A program made the position numbers and the translations under genes. From assembly GCA_021850325.1 (NCBI GenBank), contig JAJZMF010000024.1, forward strand, positions 62,001-126,000: DNA of 64,000 nt, written 5' to 3'. The notes under the pieces are model-generated. The model was not told the origin of the DNA. It saw nothing but the letters and a program-made list of their open reading frames with translations, and searched no databases. This DNA is from Actinomycetes bacterium. GTDB taxonomy: Bacteria; Actinomycetota; Acidimicrobiia; Acidimicrobiales; Palsa-688. Below, one piece after another: positions 24,290 through 30,742 of the stretch; position 1 is the stretch's first letter, and every line of letters begins with the position of its first letter.

Positions 24290-25938
24290 CAGCGCACCCC
24301 CTCCGAGCTCGCAGGCTCGGGCACCCAGTCGATGGCGTGGACCGGGCACTGCTCGTAACAGGACCCGCAGGCCGTACAGCGGGCGTAGTCGAAGCGGTAC
24401 CGCTTGCCGGGGCCGAGCTTGACCACGGCGTCCTCGGGGCAGGCGCCCAGGCAGCCGTCGCACTCGAAGCAGTTGCCGCACGACAGGCAGCGCCCCGCCT
24501 CGTAGGCGGCGTCGGGAGCGGAGAGGCCCCCCACCACCTCGGTGAAGTCGGCCACCCTGTCTGCCGGGGGGCGCTCGGGTTGCGGACGGCGGGAGAAATC
24601 GCCGAAGTACCACAGGTGCAGACCGTCGAAGCCGGCCTCGGCGTGCTTGACGGGCACGACCGGTGCCTCGCCCCGCAGCCAGGCGTCGATGTTGCGGGCT
24701 GCCTTCTTGCCGTGGCCCACGCCGACGGTCACCGTGCGCTCGGCCGGGACCATGTCGCCGCCGGCGAACAGCCCGGGCGAACCCGTCATCATGGTGGGCG
24801 ACACCTTGACCGTGCCGTCCCGCTCCATCTCCACGCCCGGCACGGTGGTCAGGAAGTCCGTATCGGTGTCCTGGCCCAGGGCGAGGATGACGCTGTCGGC
24901 GGCCAGCTTCTCGTAGCGCCCGGTCGGACGGGGGAAGCCGGCCTCGTCCAGTTCCATGGCCTCGACGGTGAGCTCCGGCCCGTCGAAGGCTGTTATGGTC
25001 CGCAACCAGTTGATGCGCACGCCCTCCCGCTCGGCGTCGGCGGCCTCTTCCTCGTGGGCCGGCATCTGCGCCCTGGTGCGCCGGTAGACGATGATCGTCT
25101 CGGTGGCACCCAGCCGCCTGGCGGTGCGGGCGGCGTCCATGGCCGTGTTGCCCCCACCGTAGACGGCCACCCGTCGGCCTATGGCCGGGCGCTCCCCGGA
25201 AGCCACGCTCTGCAGGAAGGGCAGGGCGTCCACCACCCGCCTGGTGTCGGCGGCCGGGATGTCGACCCGCTTGGAGAGGTGGGCACCGACGGCGACGAAG
25301 ACAGCATCGAAGCGTCCCTCGCGCCTCTCCGCCCCCAGGTCCTCGACCCGGTACCCGCTCGTCACCTTCACCCCGAGCGCCATCACCCGCTCGATCTCGC
25401 CGGCCAGGATGTCGCGGGGCAGGCGGTAGGCGGGTATCCCATAGCGCATCATGCCCCCGGGCTGAGGTCCGGCGTCGCGTACCTCGACCTGGTGGCCGAG
25501 GCGGGCCAGGTGGTAGGCGGCCGACAGCCCGCTGGGGCCGGCTCCCACCACGAGCACCCGCTTGCCGCTACGGGCCGCGGGCTCGGGGAAGCTCCAGCCC
25601 TGTTGCAGGGCCAGGTCCCCGAGGAACCGCTCGACGGCGTGCACCGACACGGCCTCGTCCAGCTCACCCCGGTTGCAGGCGGTCTCGCAAGGGTGGTAGC
25701 ACACCCGGCCGTGCACGGCCGGCAGCGGGTTGTTGGCCACCAGGGCGCGCCAGGCGTCCTCGAAGCGCCCGGCCTCTGCGTGTGCGAGCCAGCCCTGGAT
25801 GTCCTCGCCGGCAGGGCAGGCTGCGTTGCAGGGTGGGAGCAGGTCCAGGTAGACGGGCCGTCGGGCCCGGACCGGACCGGTCCGGGACTTGCCGTGGGCA
25901 AGGTCGGGCTGGGGTGTTATGTCGTGCTTCGCCGTCAC
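24289..25938 (-). CDS. GltD-like NAD(P)H-linked flavoprotein with extra 4Fe-4S domain
   Basis: This 549-residue protein is related to the small subunit of glutamate synthase. An N-terminal Fe-S segment (CNAACPAGEDIQGWL..CYHPCETACNRG) is followed by an FAD fold (VLVVGAGPSGLSAAYHLARLG), an NAD(P)H fold (VAVYGGGNTAMDAARTARRLGA) and the C-terminal GLFAGGD FAD motif. Two further clusters (CLSCGNCFECDGCLGACP and CTACGSCYEQCP) end the chain. No large GltB subunit is present. It is coupled to nifJ, so it probably moves electrons between NAD(P)H and the ferredoxin or clusters of PFOR rather than making glutamate. The start is GTG at 25938. Confidence 0.9.
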   Translation of the reverse strand: MTAKHDITPQPDLAHGKSRTGPVRARRPVYLDLLPPCNAACPAGEDIQGWLAHAEAGRFEDAWRALVANNPLPAVHGRVCYHPCETACNRGELDEAVSVHAVERFLGDLALQQGWSFPEPAARSGKRVLVVGAGPSGLSAAYHLARLGHQVEVRDAGPQPGGMMRYGIPAYRLPRDILAGEIERVMALGVKVTSGYRVEDLGAERREGRFDAVFVAVGAHLSKRVDIPAADTRRVVDALPFLQSVASGERPAIGRRVAVYGGGNTAMDAARTARRLGATETIIVYRRTRAQMPAHEEEAADAEREGVRINWLRTITAFDGPELTVEAMELDEAGFPRPTGRYEKLAADSVILALGQDTDTDFLTTVPGVEMERDGTVKVSPTMMTGSPGLFAGGDMVPAERTVTVGVGHGKKAARNIDAWLRGEAPVVPVKHAEAGFDGLHLWYFGDFSRRPQPERPPADRVADFTEVVGGLSAPDAAYEAGRCLSCGNCFECDGCLGACPEDAVVKLGPGKRYRFDYARCTACGSCYEQCPVHAIDWVPEPASSEGVR

Positions 25939-26056
25939 TTCAGCCTATGTTTGTAGCGCGGGGCACCTTCGGAGTAGGGCCTGTGGTCCCTAATCCCCGG
26001 GGCGGCCGGTGCGCTGTCCCACCCGTGGGGCTGCGTCCCGCATTACCGTGGGGCTT

Positions 26057-27442
26057 GTGAGCACTACTGGCCCGCTCCTGCAGCTGGTGGGCGACGACCT
26101 GGTCGTGCCCTGCGCCGATGGTGAGCAGAGGCGTTACCTGTCCTGTGACGCCGCCGCGTCCACGGGTGCCCTGCCCTCCGTGCTGGCCGCCGTCGAGCAG
26201 TTCGTCCCCTGGTACTCGAGCGTCCACCGCGGAGCCGGCTACAAGTCACAGGTCGCGACCGAGGCCTTCGAGAAGGCCCGGGGCTCGGTGCTGGCCTTCG
26301 CCGGGCGTCAGGGCACGGATGACGTCGCCATCTTCTGCCGCAACACCACTGAAGCCATCAACCACCTGGCTTACCGCCTGCGCCTGGCCCCAGACGACGT
26401 GGTCGTGACCACTGTCGTCGAGCACCATGCCAACATGCTCCCCTGGGCGCGCGCGGCCCGCTGTCGCTTCGTGGAGTGCGGTAGGGACGGGACCTTCGAC
26501 GTGGAGGCCGTGGAGGAGGCGCTGGACGCAGTGCCGAGGCCCCGTCTGCTGGCGGTGACGGGCGCGTCCAACATCACTGGCTGGATGCCCGATGTGGCCG
26601 GGCTGGTGGCCGCCGCTCACGCCCGGGGCGTGCCGGTACTGGTGGACGGCGCCCAGTTGGCCCCCCACCGTCAACTGCCGACAGGCGCCGATTTTGTGGT
26701 CTGGAGCGGGCACAAGATGTACGCCCCTTTTGGGGCAGGGGTGCTGATCGGGCCCCGGGAGGTTTTTGCCGAGGGCGATCCGTTCCTGGCCGGTGGGGGG
26801 GCGGTGGACCTCGTCACCCTGGACGAGGTGGTCTGGACCGGGCCGCCCGACCGCGAGGAGGCCGGTTCTCCCAACGTGGTGGGTGCCGTGGCACTGGACG
26901 CGGCGGTCGCCGAGCTCGCCCGGGTCGGCTGGCCGGCGCTCACCGCTCACGACCGCCGGCTGGCGACGGCCCTGAGGGAGGGCCTGGCGGCTGTGCCCGG
27001 GGTGCACCTGCTGGGCCCGGGCCTGGGCACCGAGACCCTGCCGGTGGCGACCTTCACGGTCGAAGGGCTTCCCTACGCACTTGTGGCGGCCCGGCTATCG
27101 GTCGAGGAAGCGATAGGGGTACGCCACGGTTGCTTCTGCGCTCACCCCTACCTGACGCGCCTGCTCGGCCTGGGGCCGGCGGACATGGAGAGGCACCGTG
27201 CGGCGGCCAGGGCCGGCCAGCGGAGCGAACTACCCGGCGCGGTGCGGGCCAGCCTCGGCGCCAACGCGTCGACGGAGGACGTGGAGCGGCTGTGCGCCGC
27301 TCTCGACCGCATTGTCTCGGGTGGGCCACCGCCCGTCCGCTACGTGCGCGAGCCCGGTAGCGGCGACTTCGTGCCCGAAGACGGTTCGGCCCCCTGGCTG
27401 GCCGGGCTCCGGGCGCACACGTCCTCCTGCGCTCCCGGCTGA
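26057..27442 (+). CDS. Class V aminotransferase, cysteine-desulfurase-like
   Basis: This 461-residue PLP enzyme resembles SufS/CsdA. The Schiff-base lysine is in VVWSGHKMYAPFGAGVLIG and the PLP aspartate in VLVDGAQLAPH. The histidine motif is TVVEHHANMLPW, and the cysteine loop is GVRHGCFCAHPYL, where FCAHP aligns with the catalytic cysteine of desulfurases. The N- and C-termini are longer than in SufS. GTG 26057 lies seven bases after TACCGT (26044-26049), suggesting a leaderless message. It converges on the Hdr/TusA/DsrE operon, so it could donate persulfide sulfur to the TusA-type carriers. That link is inference; it is not close to any Suf scaffold gene. Confidence 0.87.
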   Translation: MSTTGPLLQLVGDDLVVPCADGEQRRYLSCDAAASTGALPSVLAAVEQFVPWYSSVHRGAGYKSQVATEAFEKARGSVLAFAGRQGTDDVAIFCRNTTEAINHLAYRLRLAPDDVVVTTVVEHHANMLPWARAARCRFVECGRDGTFDVEAVEEALDAVPRPRLLAVTGASNITGWMPDVAGLVAAAHARGVPVLVDGAQLAPHRQLPTGADFVVWSGHKMYAPFGAGVLIGPREVFAEGDPFLAGGGAVDLVTLDEVVWTGPPDREEAGSPNVVGAVALDAAVAELARVGWPALTAHDRRLATALREGLAAVPGVHLLGPGLGTETLPVATFTVEGLPYALVAARLSVEEAIGVRHGCFCAHPYLTRLLGLGPADMERHRAAARAGQRSELPGAVRASLGANASTEDVERLCAALDRIVSGGPPPVRYVREPGSGDFVPEDGSAPWLAGLRAHTSSCAPG

Positions 27443-27460
27443 GGGGCGAGCGCCGTGCAC

Positions 27461-27497
27461 CGGTGCCTGCCGTGCCGGTGCCTGCCGTGCCGGTGCT
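27461..27497. repeat. 15-bp tandem repeat, about 2.5 copies
   Basis: CGGTGCCTGCCGTGC occurs twice (27461-27475 and 27476-27490) followed by a partial copy. It fills the gap between the aminotransferase stop and the convergent hdrB stop. Confidence 0.8.
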
Positions 27498-28495
27498 CAG
27501 ACGGGCGCTTTGGTCTCTGCCCTCGCTCCCATCAGGTACTCGGATATGTCGCGCACGGCGATCGAGCCCTTGGCGGCCTTGCGCAGGTTGACCAGGCAGA
27601 TGGGGCACATCGTCACGCACTCGGTGCCGGCAGCTCTCAGTTGCTCGACCCGCTCCGAGGCCACAGCTGCCGCCTTGGCGGGGTAGAGCGACTCCGCCGG
27701 TCCGCCGCAGCACCAGGTCTGCCTTCCGGCACGCTCGGGTTCGCGCACAGCCAGGCCGGCCTGGGTGAGCAACTGCCGTGGGGCTTCGACGACCCCCTCG
27801 TAGCGGGCGTACACGCACGAATCGTGGACGACCACCTCGCCCGAGGAGCCGGCCTCCGTGCCGGGACGGTGCCCGGCCGGGAGGCCACGTTCGGCCAGGA
27901 CCTCGAGGTAGCTACGGACATCGAAGTCGTAGGGCTGGACGAACCTCGGGAAGACGCTGCGCAGCATGGTCGTGGTGTGCGGGTCGATGGTTATCACATG
28001 GCGCACGTGGTTGCTGCGCAGTACGGCTGCCACCCTCTGGGCATGGGCGGCGACAACGGCGTCCGAGCCCATGTCGTAGGTGAGCGCCCCCGAGTAGAGG
28101 TCGTCCTCGTAGAGGTAGCCGAAGACCACGCCGGCCTGCACGAGCAGGCGGGCCACGTTGGCCGGGACGGCCTCGAACTCCGACCTCTCAGCCGGCCGGG
28201 GCCTGGCCACCGCCCTCATCCCGAAGCCCCGAACGGCCCGGTTGGCCACCCGGGCCAGGCCCAGGTAGGGCCCGAGGGGTGACCCGCCCAGTCGGGCCTG
28301 CAGGCGGCCCAGGCGTTCCAGGTAGGGGACGATCTGGTACATCATCCCCGTGTAGAGCACCGTGTCGCCCCCCTTGGGCAGGCCCATCTCGCGGGCCCAG
28401 TGGGTGGCCCGTCGCACGGGCACGGGCAGCACCGAGCCGCGCATGCGGAGGTTGTCCGAGAGCAGGCCGACAACTTCACGGGTGGGCAGCGCCAT
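27497..28495 (-). CDS. hdrB: HdrB-like cysteine-rich (CCG domain) subunit
   Basis: This 332-residue protein is of the HdrB/HdrD/GlpC type, in which CCG domains bind noncubane 4Fe-4S clusters that act on disulfides. The second CCG site is complete: HDSCVYARYEG, then WCCGGPAESLYP, then CVTMCPICLVNL. The first site has lost its cysteines: the expected CCG segment reads LYEDDLYSGALTYDMG. Only one catalytic cluster can therefore form, unlike methanogen HdrB. The start ATG shares its A with the HdrC stop (TGATG). It is the last gene of the ten-gene operon. The partner is the adjacent HdrC. Confidence 0.88.
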   Translation of the reverse strand: MALPTREVVGLLSDNLRMRGSVLPVPVRRATHWAREMGLPKGGDTVLYTGMMYQIVPYLERLGRLQARLGGSPLGPYLGLARVANRAVRGFGMRAVARPRPAERSEFEAVPANVARLLVQAGVVFGYLYEDDLYSGALTYDMGSDAVVAAHAQRVAAVLRSNHVRHVITIDPHTTTMLRSVFPRFVQPYDFDVRSYLEVLAERGLPAGHRPGTEAGSSGEVVVHDSCVYARYEGVVEAPRQLLTQAGLAVREPERAGRQTWCCGGPAESLYPAKAAAVASERVEQLRAAGTECVTMCPICLVNLRKAAKGSIAVRDISEYLMGARAETKAPV

Positions 28496-28803
28496 CAGTT
28501 GAGCCTCCTGGGGTGCTCGAGAAGCCAGCGCCGGAGGAGCCGGACGTTCTCGGTGATGTGGACCCCCGCCGGGCAGTTCTCCTCGCAGGAACGGCACAGC
28601 AGGCAGGAGAACACCGCCTCCTCCTCTTGACGTACGCGCTCGGCCATCCCTAGCGCGGCGTAGCGCATCAGCCGCCGGGGGAGCACGTCGGTGCTCAGAG
28701 GGCAGATGGCCGTGCATATCCCACAGTTCATGCAGGCCTGGGCGTCGAAATCGCCCAGGGCCGCCAGCTCGGGCCCGATCAGAGAGGGGGTGAGGGTGGT
28801 CAT
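28495..28803 (-). CDS. hdrC: HdrC-like 4Fe-4S ferredoxin subunit
   Basis: This 102-residue electron carrier has two classic clusters, CMNCGICTAICP (about 24-35) and CLLCRSCEENCP (about 67-78). The length and the RRLMRYAALGM helix between clusters are typical of HdrC. It bridges HdrA and HdrB in Hdr complexes. It overlaps the upstream small gene by four bases (ATGA) and the downstream hdrB by one base. Confidence 0.92.
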   Translation of the reverse strand: MTTLTPSLIGPELAALGDFDAQACMNCGICTAICPLSTDVLPRRLMRYAALGMAERVRQEEEAVFSCLLCRSCEENCPAGVHITENVRLLRRWLLEHPRRLN

Positions 28804-29030
28804 GAGCGGGTCACCGCTGCGTAGCGGAAGTAGCCGTCGTCGGTCGGCTCCTTCTCCTCGGCAACCCTGCCGTAGCGGCGCATCCCCATGAGCCAGCGCA
28901 TCACTTCCTCCGGCGGCAGCCCGGAAGCCGCCGCCAGTTCGGGCACGGTCATGGGCCCTTCGGCCAGAAGGGAGATCAAGCGGTCGCGGAAGTACGGCTC
29001 CTCGCGTACCACCTCGCGGGCGTCCCTCAT
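28800..29030 (-). CDS. Small winged-helix-like protein within the Hdr operon
   Basis: This 76-residue protein contains a helix-turn-helix-like stretch (LISLLAEGPMTVPELAAASGLPPEEVMRWL) and a probable wing (GRVAEEKEPTDDGYFRYAAV). It has no cysteines, so it is not an electron carrier. It lies between hdrA and hdrC with four-base overlaps on both sides and is therefore made in step with the complex. It could be an assembly or docking factor using a winged-helix fold, or a DNA-binding regulator. The tight embedding favours a structural partner, which is inference. Confidence 0.78.
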   Translation of the reverse strand: MRDAREVVREEPYFRDRLISLLAEGPMTVPELAAASGLPPEEVMRWLMGMRRYGRVAEEKEPTDDGYFRYAAVTRS

Positions 29031-30742
29031 CGTGCCACCTCCATGGCCAGAGCGTCGATCATCCCCCGGACCTGGTGGTCGGTGTAGCCCGCCAGGTCGA
29101 TGGCGTCGACCGGACAGGCCGGCACACAGGCCCCGCAGCCCTTGCACCCGGCGGCGTCCACCCGGGCCACCGCCTTGGCCCCGTTCCCGCTCCCGAACAG
29201 GCTTATGGCGCCGAACGGGCAGGCGGAGGTGCAGTCGCCGCAGCCGGTGCACTGTTCGGCCAGGACGGTGGCCACCTGGGGGTCGAGGTCGGCCGTCCCG
29301 CGTTTGAGCACCGCCGCCACCTGGGTGACGGCTGCCAGGCCCGAGGCGATGCTCTCGGCCGAGGTCTTGGGGCCCTGGCAGGCGCCGCAGATGTTCACGC
29401 CGTCCACCACCGTCTCCACAGGCCTGAGCTTGGGGTGGATCTCGTTGAAGAAGCCGTCCTGGCCCACCGGGAGCTTCAGCACGCCTACCAGGTCGTCCTG
29501 TTGGCGGGGCACCATGCCGGTGACCAGGACCACGAGGTCGACCGGGAGGGCGAGCTCCTCCCCGGCGCTCAGCAGGTCGTGCAACCTCACCGTCAGGCTG
29601 TCCGTCCCGGTCTCGACAACGGGCGGGTCGTCGTCGGCGAACTTCATGTACAGCGAGCCCCGTCGCCTCGACTCGGTGAACATCTCCTCGTTGCGACCGT
29701 AGGTGCGCATGTCCCGGTACAGGTGGTACTGACGAGCCGTGGGGGCCACGTCGGCTACCCGCAGGGAGGCGTGCACGGCGGCGCTGCAGCAGTAGCGGGA
29801 GCAGTAGGCGTGCTCGGGCCCCCGGCTGCCCACGCAGTAGATGTACGCGAGGCTCTCGACCGATCGGCCCTGGTAGGCCAGCCGGCCTTCGGTGCGGTCG
29901 AGCAGTTCCTGGAACTGCACAAGGGTCAGCACCCCGGGTGCGCCATAGCCGTGCTCGCCCGGGCCGGGCTCGTACGCCGAGAAGCCTGTGGCGACCACGA
30001 CCTGGCCCACCTCGAAGTCATGGTGAGCCCCGTCGGCGTCCACGCCCACCTGGTAGTTGCCGTAGGTGCCCGCCCTGGAGGTGACCCTGCCCCTGGTCAG
30101 CACGGTGATGGACGGACGGCGCCCGATGTCCTCTCGCAGGCGGGCCACCAGGTCCTTGCCCACCGTCCCGTGGGGGAACATGGGGCCGAACGTGCCCACC
30201 CAGCCACCGAGCTCGTCCTGGCTCTCCACCAGTACGACCTCCAGGCCCGTGTCCGCCAGGCCGATGGCCGCCCGCATCCCGGTGACGCCCCCGCCGACCA
30301 CCAGGGCGCGCTGGGTGGTGGTCACCTGCGTCGGCTGGAGCGGTGCGCTGCCCTTGGTGTTCGCTATGCCGGCCCGGACGAGGCTGATGGCTTTGCGGGT
30401 GGCACCCTCGTGGTCGTCGGTGTGCGTCCACGAGCACTGCTCGCGGATGTTGACCTGGGTGTACTCGTAGGGGTTCAGCCCGGCCCGCTTGGCCATCTCC
30501 CGGAACGTGAAGGTGTGCAGCTTGGGGGAGCACGACGCGACGACGAGGCCGTCCAGGCCGTGCTCGCCTATGTCGGAGATGATCTCGCTCTGGGTCAGGT
30601 CCGAGCAGGTGAACATGGCGTCCCGGGCAACCACCACGTCGGGGTCCTCCCTGGCGGCCGCGACCACGGCGTCGACGTCGACGTAGTCCGAGATGTTGCC
30701 ACCACAGTGGCAGACGTAGACACCGATACGACGCCCGCTCAT
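29027..30742 (-). CDS. hdrA: HdrA-like flavin/Fe-S subunit
   Basis: This 571-residue subunit is the FAD protein that distributes or bifurcates electrons in Hdr complexes. The N-terminal domain begins RIGVYVCHCGGNISDYVDV and carries a cluster cysteine near FTCSDLTQ. The FAD fold is ALVVGGGVTGMRAAIGLADTG with DELGGWVG. The cysteine-rich insert YIYCVGSRG..YCSRYCC is typical of HdrA. Two C-terminal clusters follow: CTGCGDCTSACPFGAI and CKGCGACVPACPVDAI. It overlaps both neighbours by four bases. Together with the larger HdrA next to it, the operon encodes two HdrA proteins, as in Qmo- and HdrA1/A2-type systems. Confidence 0.93.
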   Translation of the reverse strand: MSGRRIGVYVCHCGGNISDYVDVDAVVAAAREDPDVVVARDAMFTCSDLTQSEIISDIGEHGLDGLVVASCSPKLHTFTFREMAKRAGLNPYEYTQVNIREQCSWTHTDDHEGATRKAISLVRAGIANTKGSAPLQPTQVTTTQRALVVGGGVTGMRAAIGLADTGLEVVLVESQDELGGWVGTFGPMFPHGTVGKDLVARLREDIGRRPSITVLTRGRVTSRAGTYGNYQVGVDADGAHHDFEVGQVVVATGFSAYEPGPGEHGYGAPGVLTLVQFQELLDRTEGRLAYQGRSVESLAYIYCVGSRGPEHAYCSRYCCSAAVHASLRVADVAPTARQYHLYRDMRTYGRNEEMFTESRRRGSLYMKFADDDPPVVETGTDSLTVRLHDLLSAGEELALPVDLVVLVTGMVPRQQDDLVGVLKLPVGQDGFFNEIHPKLRPVETVVDGVNICGACQGPKTSAESIASGLAAVTQVAAVLKRGTADLDPQVATVLAEQCTGCGDCTSACPFGAISLFGSGNGAKAVARVDAAGCKGCGACVPACPVDAIDLAGYTDHQVRGMIDALAMEVAR

